Source of the DNA: Paracidovorax valerianellae
GTDB taxonomy: Bacteria; Pseudomonadota; Gammaproteobacteria; Burkholderiales; Burkholderiaceae_C
Assembly: GCF_900102625.1 (NCBI RefSeq)
Contig: NZ_FMZC01000001.1
Location: forward strand, 1 to 64,000
Direction: 5' to 3'
Length of the DNA: 64,000 bases
The position numbers and the translations under genes were made by a program. Of this stretch, positions 44,716 to 54,616 are shown in pieces. How positions within the stretch are numbered: the stretch's first letter is position 1; every line of letters starts with the position of its first letter. The notes beneath the pieces are model-generated. The model worked only from the letters and a program-made list of their open reading frames with translations, was not told where the DNA came from and did not search any database.

Positions 44716-45635
44716 GCGCACTGCCTTCTACCGCCGGCACCGCCCAGAAGGCGTGGCTGGGCGAGTTCGTCTTGCTGTCCGCGCTGTGGGGCGCGTCGTT
44801 TCTCTTCATGCGGTTGGGCGCGTCGGAGTTCGGCGCCATCCCGGTGGTCGGCCTGCGCGTCGGGCTGGCCACGTTGTTCCTGTGGCCGATCCTGCTGCGG
44901 CAAGGCCAGTGGCCGGCGTTGCGAAAGCACTGGAAGCCGGTGCTGCTGTCGGGGGTGATCAATTCCGCCATTCCGTTCTCTCTGTTCGCCTGGGCGGTCA
45001 TGCACCTCACCACCGGGCTCACGTCCATCCTGAACGCCACCGTGCCGCTGTTCGGCGCGCTGGTGGCGTGGGCCTGGCTGGGCGACCGCATCAGCAAGCT
45101 GCGCTGGCTGGGCCTGGCGCTGGGTTTCGTCGGCGTGGCGCTGCTGGCCTGGCGCGCACCGGCCGGCATGGGCCTGAAAAGCGGCCACGCGGGATGGGCG
45201 CTGGGCGCGTGTCTGCTGGCGTCGTCGTGCTACGCGGTGGCGGCGAGCTTCGCGCGGCGCTACCTTGTCGGCATTCCGCCGCTGGCCACCGCCACCGGCA
45301 GCCAGTTGGGCGCCACGCTGGTTCTGCTGGTGCCCGCCGCATGGCTGTGGCCCGCGCAAATGCCGGGCCTGAATGCGTGGCTTTCCGTGGTGGCGCTGGC
45401 GGTGCTGTGCACAGGCATCGCCTACATCCTGTACTTCCGACTGATCGCCCACGCCGGGCCCAGCCGGGCGCTGGCGGTCACGTTCCTGGCGCCGGTGTTC
45501 GCGGTGTTCTACGGCGCGGTCTTCCTGCACGAAGCCATCACGCCGTGGATGGTGGGCTGCGGCATGGTGATCGTGTGCGGCACCATGCTGTCCACCGGGC
45601 TGATCGGGCCGAAGCGGCGGACCGGCGCGGGGTAA
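44712..45635 (+). CDS. DMT-superfamily (EamA) transporter
   Basis: A 307-aa membrane protein with ten helices in two EamA repeats: WGASFLFMRLGASEFGAIPV in the first and LAPVFAVFYGAVFLHEAITP in the second, both typical signatures. Translation is coupled to ogt by a 4-base overlap. Substrates in this family are amino acids, nucleosides or drugs; none can be assigned. Co-expression with repair genes is probably incidental, but export of an alkylation product is conceivable. Confidence 0.9.
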   Translation: MSALPSTAGTAQKAWLGEFVLLSALWGASFLFMRLGASEFGAIPVVGLRVGLATLFLWPILLRQGQWPALRKHWKPVLLSGVINSAIPFSLFAWAVMHLTTGLTSILNATVPLFGALVAWAWLGDRISKLRWLGLALGFVGVALLAWRAPAGMGLKSGHAGWALGACLLASSCYAVAASFARRYLVGIPPLATATGSQLGATLVLLVPAAWLWPAQMPGLNAWLSVVALAVLCTGIAYILYFRLIAHAGPSRALAVTFLAPVFAVFYGAVFLHEAITPWMVGCGMVIVCGTMLSTGLIGPKRRTGAG

Positions 45636-45868
45636 TGCGCCGAAGCCACCGGTGGGGGCGCTCTATCGCGCCCTATCGCGCCCATGCGCCCATCGCGCCC
45701 TGCCGAAGTGGGCGCCAGGGCCACGAATTTCGTACCCGGGGAGCGGTGCCGGGGTCATGAACCCGTTCTAAACTCCGCGGATGCTTACTGCGCTCATCCC
45801 CTGCATGGACTGCCCCCCATTGGCCCGTGCCATGGGCCGCAGGGCTGCCACCCCGTTGGCGGCGCACG

Positions 45869-48800
45869 ATGGGGCATGAGATCTTTCTCCTCGGCGGGGT
45901 CCACCTCCTCCTGATCGCGGTGCTGGCGCTGTTGCCTGGCGCCGAACTGCTCCAACCCTCCCGCCGAACGCGGGTGCGTGCCGGCCTGGCGGGCGGCGTG
46001 GCCGCGGTGCTGATCATGGTGTTCACCCGGGCCTTCGACCCTGCGAATGCCGCGTTGCCCCACCCCACCATCGCGGCCGTGTGCACGCTGATGTTCGGGC
46101 CGGTGGCCGGTGCGATCTGCGCCGCGCTCACGGCGCTGGGCTTCTGGCTGCTGGCGGCCGGGCCGTTGCCCACCGGGCTGGGCGTGATCGGCACGGTGTT
46201 CGCCGTCAGCCTGTTTTGGCGCACGGTGCGGGTGCGCACTGGCCTGAACCTGTGGGTGGTGATCGTCGCCCTGGCCGCGAGCCTGCCGCCCTGCATGCTG
46301 TTCTGGCGCGAAGGGCCTGCCGCGTTCCTTCCCGCGGGTGATCTGCAAGGTCTGCTCGCCTGGCTGCAGCAGATGCCGTGGCGGTACTTCACGGGCTTTC
46401 TGATCCTGGGCGGGGGCACGCAGCTGCTGTGCAGCCGGGCCCATTCCCTCGAAACGCTGCGCCGCCAGGAGCAGGAACTGCTCATGGCGCTCGATGCCAC
46501 GGGCGGCGGCCGCTGGGAGTGGGACGTGCCCCAGCGGCGCTTTTCGTACCGCGGCAGTTTCTATCAAGCCTTCGGGCTGGAAGGCCGCGAGTCTGCCCGC
46601 AACGGCACGCCGGCGCGCCATGCCAGCGACTGGCAGCTGTGGAACGAGCGCCGCCATCCAGACGATGCCGCCCGGCTGGCCAGTTACCTGCAGCGCGCCA
46701 TGGAGGGGCATGAGGACAGCTTCAAGGCCGAATTCCGCATGCTCGACATCCATGGCAACTGGCGCTGGCTGATCGCCCGCGGCCAGGTGGCCGAGCGCGA
46801 TGCCAACGGCCGCCCGCTGCGCCTGGTGGGCATGGACCTGGACGTGACCTCGCTGCACGAGCTGCAAGAGGCGCTGCGCCTGTCCGAGATCAAATACACC
46901 ACCATCTACCAGATGCTGCCCGACCCGGCCGGCGTCACGCGGCTGGCGGACGGCTGCTACCTGGACGTGAACCAGGCCTTCACCGAACTGCTGGGCTACA
47001 CCCGCGACGAGGTGGTCGGGCGCACGTCGCTCTCGCTGGACATCTGGGCGCACCCCGAGCAGCGCGACGAAATGGTGGCGCTGTATCGCCGCGACGGCTT
47101 CGTGGAGAACCTGCCCATGGTGGCGCAGCGCGGGCACCAGCACATTCCCGGGCTGATGTCGGTGCGGCCGGTGACGATCTCCGGCGAGGAATGCATCGTC
47201 TTCGTGTTCCACGACATGACGGCCGAAGAGCGCAGCCGCAACCAACTGCTGGGCGCCAACCGCCTGCTGCAGCAGGCCGGCCGGCTGGCCCGCCTGGGGG
47301 CGTGGGAGCACATCGTCGGGCAGGGCCTGGCGTACTGGTCGGACGTGTCGTTCGACATCCACGGCCTGCCGCCCGACGCGCCCCTGCCGCAGGACTATGC
47401 CGAGCGCTTCGTGCTGCCCGAGTTCCGCGAGCCGCTGCGCGAGTGCTTCATCCGCTGCCTGACCGACCGGGCCGAGTGGAGCCTGGAGATGCAGATCGTG
47501 CGGGCCGACGACGGCCGGCGCGCCTGGGTACGCGCCAGTGCCGAGCCCGTGATCGAAGCCGGCGAAGTGGTGCGCGTGCGCGGCGTGATCCAGGACATCG
47601 ACGAATCCAAGCGCGCCACCGAACGGCTCAGCCAGTCGGAAGACCGGTTCGACCGCGTCTTCCGGCTCATGCCCTACCCCATGGGCCTGTCGCGCCGCGA
47701 GGACGGCGCCTACATCGACGTCAATCCGGCCTGGGAAGCCATGCTGGGCATCCCGCGCAGCGAGGCCATCGGCCGCACCTCGGTCGAACTGGGCATCGTC
47801 ACGCAAGAAGAACGCGAGGCGATGCTGGAGTCCGTGCAGAACCGCACCGCCGTCAACGGCGTGGAACTCACGATGCATTCGCGCCACGACGGCTCGCGCA
47901 CGGTGCTGCAGTCCATGCACGCCACCGAGATCGACGGAGTGCCCGCCTGGTTGTTCTCAGGGCATGACATCACCGAGCGCAAGCGCATGGAAGACCAGGT
48001 GCGCGAGCGCGAGGCGCTGCTGTCGCTCACCATTTCCGCGGCCTCCATCGGCCTGTGGGACTGGAACCTGCAGACCGGCCTGCTCACGGGCGACAGCCGC
48101 TGGCGCGACCTGCAGGGCCTGCCTGCCGAACTGACCGATGCCTCGCCGGTGCACTGGACCACCGGCATGGCGCCCGCCGACATCGAAGCCGTGACCGCCG
48201 AGCTGGGGCGGCACACGACCCATCCCGCCACGCCGTTCGACGCCACCTGGCAGATCGCGCTGCCACAAGGCCCCGGCCGCTGGGTGCGCAACCTGGGCAA
48301 GATCGTGAACCACAACGAAGCCGGCCGGCCGCAGCGCATGCTGGGCGTGGGCATCGACGTGAGCAGCCAACGCGTGCAGGAAGAGCTGCTGCAAAAGCTC
48401 GCCCATTTCGATGCGCTCACCGGCCTGCCCAACCGGGTGCTGCTGGCCACGCGGCTGCAGCAGGTCATGGCGCGGGCGCGCGAAAGAGGCCAGTTGCTGG
48501 GCGTGGCCTACCTGGACCTGGACGGCTTCAAGCCCGTGAACGACCGGCTCGGCCATGACGCGGGCGACCGCCTGCTGGTGATCGTGGCCGGCCGCCTCAC
48601 CCGGGCGCTGCGCCCGGTGGACTGTGTGGCCCGGTTGGGTGGCGACGAATTCGTCATCCTGCTGCCCGACCTGGCAACACGCGCCGACGGCGAGCGCCTG
48701 CTGCGCCGGGTGATGGAAAGTGTCGCGGCGCCCTATACGCTGGGCGCAGAGCGCGCTGCAGTCACCGTGACGGCCAGCGTCGGCTACACCCTCTACCCCG

Positions 48801-49723
48801 ACGATGATGCCGACGCCGACGCGCTGCTGCGCCACGCCGACCAGGCCATGTACGCGGCCAAGCAGTCAGGCCGCAACCGCTTCCATGCCTTCGACGCCGC
48901 CCAGGAGCGTGCCCTGCAAAGCCACCGCGAACAAGGCGAGAAGGTCCGCGATGCCATCGCCGCGGGCGAGTTCGCGCTCTTCCTGCAGCCCAAGGTGGAC
49001 ATGCGCCAGGGCACCGTGGTGGGCGCCGAAGCGCTGGCGCGCTGGCACCACCCGCAGCGCGGCACCTTGGCGCCCGGCGCCTTCCTCCACCTGATGGACG
49101 GTACCGAACTCGAAATACAGTTCGGCGAATGGGTGGTGGACGCGGCGCTGGACTGCATCGCCGCGCTGCTGCACGCCGGGCTGCGGCTGCCGGTGAGCGT
49201 CAACATCTCGGCCCAGCACCTTCAGCAGGACGGCTTCGCCGACTGGCTGGCCCAGCGGCTGGCGCGGCGCCCGGATGTGCCCCCTGCCCTGCTGGACATG
49301 GAAATCACCGAAAGCGCCGCGCTGTACGACATCGGCCACGTGGCGCTGCAACTGCAGCAGTTGCGCGACCTGGGCGTGACCGTGTCGCTGGACGACTTCG
49401 GCACCGGCTACTCATCGCTGTCGTACCTGCGCCGGCTGCCCATGGACACGCTCAAGCTAGACCAGAGCTTCGTGCACGGAATGATGACCGACTCGGGCGA
49501 CCTGGCCATCGTGCAGGGCGTGATCGGCCTGGCCAGCTCGTTCGGCTATTCGATCGTGGCGGAAGGCGTGGAAACCGTGGAGCAGGGCCAGATGCTGCTG
49601 CAGATGGGCTGCGCGCTGGCACAGGGCTACTGCATCGCCCGGCCCATGCCGTCCGGCGAACTGCCGCAGTGGCTTGCGCAATGGCAGGCGCCCGAGGGCT
49701 GGCAGGCGCGGCGTGGTCTGTAG
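45869..49723 (+). CDS. Membrane-bound cyclic-di-GMP enzyme with five PAS, GGDEF and EAL domains
   Basis: A 1284-aa protein. Residues ~1-190 carry about five to six membrane helices resembling a 5TM-LYT sensor. Five PAS/PAC units follow (about 215-330, 340-455, 470-585, 590-705, 715-835). A diguanylate cyclase domain has intact GGDEF at 924-928, and a phosphodiesterase domain has intact EAL beginning at Glu1054 plus DDFGTGYSSL. Both catalytic motifs are complete, so it may switch between making and degrading c-di-GMP. The ATG at 45869 directly precedes the first helix; an upstream ATG at 45827 adds an unlikely basic tail. Confidence 0.93.
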   Translation: MGHEIFLLGGVHLLLIAVLALLPGAELLQPSRRTRVRAGLAGGVAAVLIMVFTRAFDPANAALPHPTIAAVCTLMFGPVAGAICAALTALGFWLLAAGPLPTGLGVIGTVFAVSLFWRTVRVRTGLNLWVVIVALAASLPPCMLFWREGPAAFLPAGDLQGLLAWLQQMPWRYFTGFLILGGGTQLLCSRAHSLETLRRQEQELLMALDATGGGRWEWDVPQRRFSYRGSFYQAFGLEGRESARNGTPARHASDWQLWNERRHPDDAARLASYLQRAMEGHEDSFKAEFRMLDIHGNWRWLIARGQVAERDANGRPLRLVGMDLDVTSLHELQEALRLSEIKYTTIYQMLPDPAGVTRLADGCYLDVNQAFTELLGYTRDEVVGRTSLSLDIWAHPEQRDEMVALYRRDGFVENLPMVAQRGHQHIPGLMSVRPVTISGEECIVFVFHDMTAEERSRNQLLGANRLLQQAGRLARLGAWEHIVGQGLAYWSDVSFDIHGLPPDAPLPQDYAERFVLPEFREPLRECFIRCLTDRAEWSLEMQIVRADDGRRAWVRASAEPVIEAGEVVRVRGVIQDIDESKRATERLSQSEDRFDRVFRLMPYPMGLSRREDGAYIDVNPAWEAMLGIPRSEAIGRTSVELGIVTQEEREAMLESVQNRTAVNGVELTMHSRHDGSRTVLQSMHATEIDGVPAWLFSGHDITERKRMEDQVREREALLSLTISAASIGLWDWNLQTGLLTGDSRWRDLQGLPAELTDASPVHWTTGMAPADIEAVTAELGRHTTHPATPFDATWQIALPQGPGRWVRNLGKIVNHNEAGRPQRMLGVGIDVSSQRVQEELLQKLAHFDALTGLPNRVLLATRLQQVMARARERGQLLGVAYLDLDGFKPVNDRLGHDAGDRLLVIVAGRLTRALRPVDCVARLGGDEFVILLPDLATRADGERLLRRVMESVAAPYTLGAERAAVTVTASVGYTLYPDDDADADALLRHADQAMYAAKQSGRNRFHAFDAAQERALQSHREQGEKVRDAIAAGEFALFLQPKVDMRQGTVVGAEALARWHHPQRGTLAPGAFLHLMDGTELEIQFGEWVVDAALDCIAALLHAGLRLPVSVNISAQHLQQDGFADWLAQRLARRPDVPPALLDMEITESAALYDIGHVALQLQQLRDLGVTVSLDDFGTGYSSLSYLRRLPMDTLKLDQSFVHGMMTDSGDLAIVQGVIGLASSFGYSIVAEGVETVEQGQMLLQMGCALAQGYCIARPMPSGELPQWLAQWQAPEGWQARRGL

Positions 49724-49731
49724 CCATCGAG

Positions 49732-49812
49732 GCGCGCTTGGAGGCCACTGGTCAAAAGTGCCTCCAGCGCAATAAGCACTAGGGCACATTGCTATATTAA
49801 TAGTAGCAGTTG
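49732..49812 (-). repeat. Dispersed GCGCTGGAGGCC repeat, copy E
   Basis: On the minus strand it reads TGCCCTAGTGCTTATTGCGC, then TGGAGGCACTTTTGACC, ending in a GGAGGC...GCCTCC hairpin. It fills the gap between the convergent c-di-GMP and prpE genes and is a plausible terminator for both. Confidence 0.75.
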
Positions 49813-49863
49813 CACTGGTCACGCGGCCGCTGCTCCACTGGCCTTCTCTCAGTGGGTTTTTCC

Positions 49864-51810
49864 TCAGCCCACCAGTTCCTTCACCTGCTGCAGCGCGGCT
49901 GGGTCTTCCATCGTGGTCAGGTCACCGGGGTCGCGCCGCTCGGCCACGGCCTGCAGCGCGCGGCGCAGCAGCTTGCCGCTGCGCGTCTTGGGCAGCGCCG
50001 CCACGAAGTGCACGCGCGCCGGGCGCGCGACGGCGCCCAGGCGCTGGGCCACCTGCTGCATGACCTCGCCTTCCAGCTTCAGGCGCGCGGCATCGTCGGC
50101 CAGCGCCGCCGCATCGCGCACCACGGCAAACGCCATGGCGACTTGCCCTTTCAGCGCGTCGGCCACGCCCACCACCGCCACCTCGGCGATCTGCGGGTGG
50201 CCGGCAATGCTTTCTTCGATCTCGCGCGTGCCCAGACGGTGGCCGGCCACGTTGATCACGTCGTCGGTGCGGCCCAGGATGAAGTAATAGCCGTCGGCAT
50301 CGCGAATGCCCCAGTCGAAGGTGCTGTAGCGCATCGGGCCGGGCAGGCTCTGCCAATAGGTCTGCACGAAGCGCTCGTCGTCGCGCCACACCGTCTGCAG
50401 GCAGCCGGGGGGCAGCGGCCCCTCGATGGCGAGCACGCCCTTCTGTTGGGGTTCGGTAAGTTCCTCGCCCGTCGCTTCGTCGATCAGCTTCACGTCGTAG
50501 CCGTACATCGCGCGGCCCGGACTGCCCAGGCGCGCGGCCTGCGGTTCCACGCCGCGGGCCAGGGTGAGGATGGGCCAGCCGGTCTCGGTCTGCCAGTAGT
50601 TGTCGATCACCGGCACGCCCAGCGCATCGGCGATCCACTCGGCCGTCGGCGCGTCCAGCGGCTCGCCCGCCAGCCACAGGCCTTGCAGGCTCGACACGTC
50701 GTGGCGGCGCAGAAAGGAGGCGTCCTGCTTCTTGAGCACGCGCACCGCCGTGGGGGCCGAGAACATGTGCGTGACGCGGTACTTTTCCACCAGGCTCCAC
50801 CACACGCCAGCATCGGGCCGCGTGGGCAGGCCCTCGTACACCAGCGTGGCCATGCCGGCGATCAGCGGGCCGTAGACGATGTAGCTGTGGCCGACCACCC
50901 AGCCGATATCGCTGGTGGCAAAGAAAACGCCGGGCCCCGTGCCCGCCGCCTCGGCGAGCTGGCCGTCGGCGGCGGCTTCTGCGGGGTGGCCGCCCACGCC
51001 GAAGATGTGCTGCATGCTGGCCGCCAGCGCCACCGCGTAGCCGCCCGTGTCGCGCTGCACGCCTTTGGGCCGGCCCGTGGTGCCGCTGGTGTACAGCGTG
51101 TAGCTGGGGTGCGTGGCGTCCACCCATTCGCAGGGCACCTTGGCGTGCAGGTGCTCGTTGCGCAACGTCGCCCAGTCGTGGTCGCGGCCGGGCTGCAGCG
51201 CCATGGGCGCGAGGCCCCGGTCCACCAGAAGCACGGCCGCGGGCTGGTGGCGCGACTGGGCAATGGCCTCGTCCAGCAGCGGCTTGTACGGCACGACCTT
51301 GCCGCCCCGCGAGCCGGCATCGGCGCTCACCACGGCCACGGGCTCGGCATCGTCGATGCGCGAGGCCAGCGAGGTCGCCGCAAAGCCGCCGAACACCACC
51401 GAATGCAGCGCGCCGATGCGCACGCAGGCCAGCATGGCAAACACGGCCTCGGCAATCATCGGCATGTAGATCAGCACGCGGTCGCCCTGCCCCACGCCCA
51501 GCGCGCGCAGAACGGCGGCCATGCGCTGCACTTCGGCATGCAGTTCGGCGAAGGTGTAGGTGCGCTCGGTGTTCGTCTCGGTGGACACCGCGATCAGCGC
51601 CGGCTGATCGGCCCGCCCGGCCAGGTGCCGGTCCACCGCGTTGTGGCACAGGTTGGTGGTGCCGCCCGCAAACCAGCGCGCGAAAGGCGGGCGGCTGTTG
51701 TCGCAGATCTGTTGCGGCGGGGTGTGCCAGTCGATCAGGCGGGCCTGTTCGGCCCAGAAAGCGTCACGGTCTTCGAGGGACCGGCGGTGAAAGTCGGCAT
51801 AACGGGGCAT
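49864..51810 (-). CDS. prpE: Propionate--CoA ligase
   Basis: A 648-aa adenylate-forming enzyme. Long stretches match E. coli PrpE, including FARWFAGGTTNLCHNAVDRH, the ATP loop YTSGTTGRPKG, and DDVINVAGHRLGTREIEESI. The catalytic, acetylatable Lys is in PKTRSGKLLRR. A strong AAGGAGAC precedes the ATG at 51810. It activates propionate (and acetate weakly) and is a typical target of Pat-like acetyltransferases such as the one at 32810-35503. No methylcitrate genes are adjacent. Confidence 0.94.
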   Translation of the reverse strand: MPRYADFHRRSLEDRDAFWAEQARLIDWHTPPQQICDNSRPPFARWFAGGTTNLCHNAVDRHLAGRADQPALIAVSTETNTERTYTFAELHAEVQRMAAVLRALGVGQGDRVLIYMPMIAEAVFAMLACVRIGALHSVVFGGFAATSLASRIDDAEPVAVVSADAGSRGGKVVPYKPLLDEAIAQSRHQPAAVLLVDRGLAPMALQPGRDHDWATLRNEHLHAKVPCEWVDATHPSYTLYTSGTTGRPKGVQRDTGGYAVALAASMQHIFGVGGHPAEAAADGQLAEAAGTGPGVFFATSDIGWVVGHSYIVYGPLIAGMATLVYEGLPTRPDAGVWWSLVEKYRVTHMFSAPTAVRVLKKQDASFLRRHDVSSLQGLWLAGEPLDAPTAEWIADALGVPVIDNYWQTETGWPILTLARGVEPQAARLGSPGRAMYGYDVKLIDEATGEELTEPQQKGVLAIEGPLPPGCLQTVWRDDERFVQTYWQSLPGPMRYSTFDWGIRDADGYYFILGRTDDVINVAGHRLGTREIEESIAGHPQIAEVAVVGVADALKGQVAMAFAVVRDAAALADDAARLKLEGEVMQQVAQRLGAVARPARVHFVAALPKTRSGKLLRRALQAVAERRDPGDLTTMEDPAALQQVKELVG

Positions 51811-52116
51811 GGCTTGTCTCCTTGGGATCGTTCTTGTGCCAGGACGGGCCATTCTGCCAAGAGATGAGGAGCGTGCCGGTCGCGCTCGGCCACGCAGCTA
51901 TGGGCCACGACCGATGCGGTCGCGCAGGAGCGGTGAAGTTGTTGCCTACAGGGAACGCATTGTGGCAACGGGGCAAATTCCGCGGTGCGAAAGCTCCTGA
52001 TCGGCCCCGATTCCCCCTTTTGGCGCACGGCCCGCATACACTTTGAAACATCGGGAGGCTGTTCCAGGCCGCCCGAAGCCCTCATCCCTCTGGCTCCTGT
52101 CCTGGAAGCACCTCTC
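51811..52116. other. Divergent promoter region of prpE and the chemoreceptor
   Basis: 306 bp without a gene. Apart from the prpE ribosome site it holds an imperfect dyad, GTTGCC (51941-51946) and GGCAAC (51964-51969), of unknown meaning. No flagellar sigma-28 promoter was recognised. Confidence 0.4.
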
Positions 52117-53736
52117 ATGACCCCTACCCACTTCACCATCGGCCGCCGTCTGGCGCTGGTGCTCGGCACCATCTTGGTGCTGTTTCTCATCAGTTGCCTG
52201 TACGGCATCTTCCAGCTCCGGGCCGTCACCCAGGAGATGAACGTGATGCTCAGCCGGTCGCTCGCGACCGAGCGGGCTGCCAGCGATTGGTACCGCAACA
52301 TCACCAACGGCGCACAGCGCGTGGCCGCCATCGCCAAGAGCAGCGATCCCGTCCTGGCGGACTTCTTTGCCGCCACCGCGGCGGAATCGAGCAAGCAGTC
52401 GTCCGCGCTGCAGCAGCAGATCGAGAAATTGCTGGACAGCGATGCCGACCGGGCGCTGTTCGCCCAGATCGGCGAGCACCGCAAGGCCTATCTCTCCACC
52501 CGCGATGAAGTGACCAAGCTCAAGAAGGAAGGCGATCCCGAAGCGGTGGCGCGCGCTTTCACGCAGCGCTACGAGCCCGCTTCCATCAACTTCCAGCAGA
52601 CGATGGGCAAGATGGTCGACCTGCAGCGCAGCGAACTGGACGCGGCCGGAGAGCGCATCCGCGCTGCCAGCCACGCCGCCACCGGTCTGCTCACCGCCCT
52701 GTGCGTGGGCTCGCTGCTGCTGGCCGCCTTCCTGGCCTGGCGCCTGGCCTTGAGCATCACGCGCCCCCTGGCCGAGGCGCGCGACGTGGCCGAGCAAATT
52801 GCCGCGATGGACCTCACGGGGCAGGACCACGGCCGCCACGCCGGGGACGAAACCGGCATGCTGCTGCGCGCCCTTGGCTCCATGCGCGGTGCGCTCGAAG
52901 GTTCGCTGATGGAAGTGCGCAACGTGGCCGACTCGATCGCCACGGCCACGCGTGAGATCGCCACGGGCAACGCCGACCTGAGCGCGCGCACCGAGCAAAC
53001 CGCCAGCAATCTGCAGGAAACCGCCAGCTCGATGGAAGAGCTGACCGCCACCGTGCGCCAGTCGGCCGATTCCGCCGCCACCGCCAACAAGCTGGCCAGC
53101 TCGGCCGCCGAAGTGGCGGCGCGCGGCGGCAAAGTGGTGACGCAGGTGGTTTCCACCATGGACGAGATCAACCAGAGCTCGCGCAAGATCAGCGACATCA
53201 TCGGCGTGATCGACGGCATCGCCTTCCAGACCAACATCCTGGCGCTGAACGCTGCGGTGGAAGCCGCCCGCGCCGGCGAACAGGGCCGCGGCTTTGCCGT
53301 GGTGGCGAGCGAGGTGCGCAGCCTGGCCGGCCGCTCGGCCGAAGCGGCCAAGGAAATCAAGGCGCTCATCGGCAACTCGGTCGAGAAGGTGGAAGCGGGC
53401 TCGCGCCTGGTGCAGGACGCAGGCACCACGATGGAAGAGATCGTGAACAGCGTGCAGCGCGTGAGCGACATCATCGGCGAGATCACCGCAGCCACCTCCG
53501 AGCAGTCGGACGGCATCCGCCAAGTGAACATCTCCGTCAACCAGCTCGACCAGATGACCCAGCAGAACGCGGCGCTGGTCGAAGAATCGGCCGCTGCGGC
53601 CGAAAGCCTGAACGAGCAGGCCAGCCGCCTGGCCGCCACGGTGGCGCGGTTCCGGCTCAATCCGATGGGGAGCGGGAGCCTGGCGCGATCATCCATTGCC
53701 CTTGCTGGCAGTAACGTGCCGCGCCAGCTTCAATAA
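52117..53736 (+). CDS. Methyl-accepting chemotaxis protein
   Basis: A 539-aa chemoreceptor: N-terminal helix ([20 protein letters not shown]), a four-helix-bundle ligand domain (~40-190), a second helix, HAMP ([20 protein letters not shown]) and a signalling domain. The tip is [20 protein letters not shown], the CheA/CheW contact. Methylation helices flank it. The ligand domain resembles the Tar/Tsr bundle class, but the ligand is unknown. No CheBR pentapeptide is seen at the C-terminus. Confidence 0.93.
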   Translation: MTPTHFTIGRRLALVLGTILVLFLISCLYGIFQLRAVTQEMNVMLSRSLATERAASDWYRNITNGAQRVAAIAKSSDPVLADFFAATAAESSKQSSALQQQIEKLLDSDADRALFAQIGEHRKAYLSTRDEVTKLKKEGDPEAVARAFTQRYEPASINFQQTMGKMVDLQRSELDAAGERIRAASHAATGLLTALCVGSLLLAAFLAWRLALSITRPLAEARDVAEQIAAMDLTGQDHGRHAGDETGMLLRALGSMRGALEGSLMEVRNVADSIATATREIATGNADLSARTEQTASNLQETASSMEELTATVRQSADSAATANKLASSAAEVAARGGKVVTQVVSTMDEINQSSRKISDIIGVIDGIAFQTNILALNAAVEAARAGEQGRGFAVVASEVRSLAGRSAEAAKEIKALIGNSVEKVEAGSRLVQDAGTTMEEIVNSVQRVSDIIGEITAATSEQSDGIRQVNISVNQLDQMTQQNAALVEESAAAAESLNEQASRLAATVARFRLNPMGSGSLARSSIALAGSNVPRQLQ

Positions 53737-53791
53737 GAGCAAGAGGCGAGCCACAGAACTCGGGCTTTCTCCATCACGCGCCCTGCGGACT

Positions 53792-54499
53792 TCACTGCGG
53801 CGGATGGCCTTCCGCCAGAGCCGCCCCAGTCGCTGCCGCCAGTCGATCCAGATACGCCCTCATCCGGGTTTCGAGTTCTGCGGGATCGGACGGTACGCTG
53901 CGGCTGGCGCCTTCCTTATCGCTTCGCTCATGGCTGCGCGGATATGAAATTGCGGGAACCGGCACGTCCAAAAAGGCACACAGCGCCTCCCAGCCATCAT
54001 GGGCGGAAAACACCAGCAGGCGTTCGGCAGGCACTTCGTCGATGACTTGCTGGTTCCATCGATTGAAATAGTCGGTCATGAATGCTCGGTTGCCGATCTG
54101 CGGCCCGAAATCGCGCCTCATGAATTGGCTCAGGGCTTCCCCGGCAGTACCCAAAAGCGGTTTTCGTCCCTCAGGAGCGAAAATCGTCGCACTCACCGAT
54201 TCAAACCATCCCTCCGCATCTCGAACCGTCAAAATCACCTTGGCCTGCGGATAGTGGCCAAGCAGTTCGCGCCAGAAACAGCATCCCGGATAGTCGGTAG
54301 TGGCGGCATAGCCATCGAAGATCGCATCCCAGTCTGGACGCCCCTGGATAGCCTCGTTCCACAGGGGAAGGGATCTGCGCACAGTCGCGGCAACCTCCAT
54401 CGCGTGATAGCAGGGACCCAATCCAAGAGTCTCCAGCGCCAGTTTCAGCGACAGAGTGCCGGTGCGCCCCAGGCCGGCGCCAATCACTTTCAAAGCCAT
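53792..54499 (-). CDS. Sulfotransferase-family protein
   Basis: A 235-aa P-loop protein. GAGLGRTGTLSLKLALETLG (residues 7-26) is the 5'-phosphosulfate-binding loop and VILTVRDAEGWFESVSATIF the 3'-phosphate region (Arg and Ser) of PAPS-dependent sulfotransferases. The family also contains proteins of untested activity. It follows the methyltransferase gene on the same strand after a 117-bp gap, so both may be expressed from the divergent RiPP promoter region. If active, it could sulfate the crosslinked peptide. Confidence 0.8.
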   Translation of the reverse strand: MALKVIGAGLGRTGTLSLKLALETLGLGPCYHAMEVAATVRRSLPLWNEAIQGRPDWDAIFDGYAATTDYPGCCFWRELLGHYPQAKVILTVRDAEGWFESVSATIFAPEGRKPLLGTAGEALSQFMRRDFGPQIGNRAFMTDYFNRWNQQVIDEVPAERLLVFSAHDGWEALCAFLDVPVPAISYPRSHERSDKEGASRSVPSDPAELETRMRAYLDRLAAATGAALAEGHPPQ

Positions 54500-54616
54500 T
54501 TCAATCCTTTCGACCACCCGCCAGAAGCTGGCATCACAGGCGTCGTGTACCAGCTTGCATGGGCGTCATACGCGTCGGCAGAGCCTGCTGGGTGCATCGG
54601 CCGCCAACGCAAGGAC

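Noticed and set aside
45661-45715. Tandem CGCGCCCTAT-like repeats as a CRISPR or VNTR
   Set aside because: The units are only ~10 bp, imperfect and GC-simple, with no spacers; no CRISPR array was seen in the window.
45794-47920. 708-aa minus-strand frame over the c-di-GMP gene
   Set aside because: It is antisense to recognisable PAS repeats and has no domain of its own.
49810-51867. 685-aa plus-strand frame over prpE
   Set aside because: PrpE on the opposite strand matches along its full length; this is a shadow.
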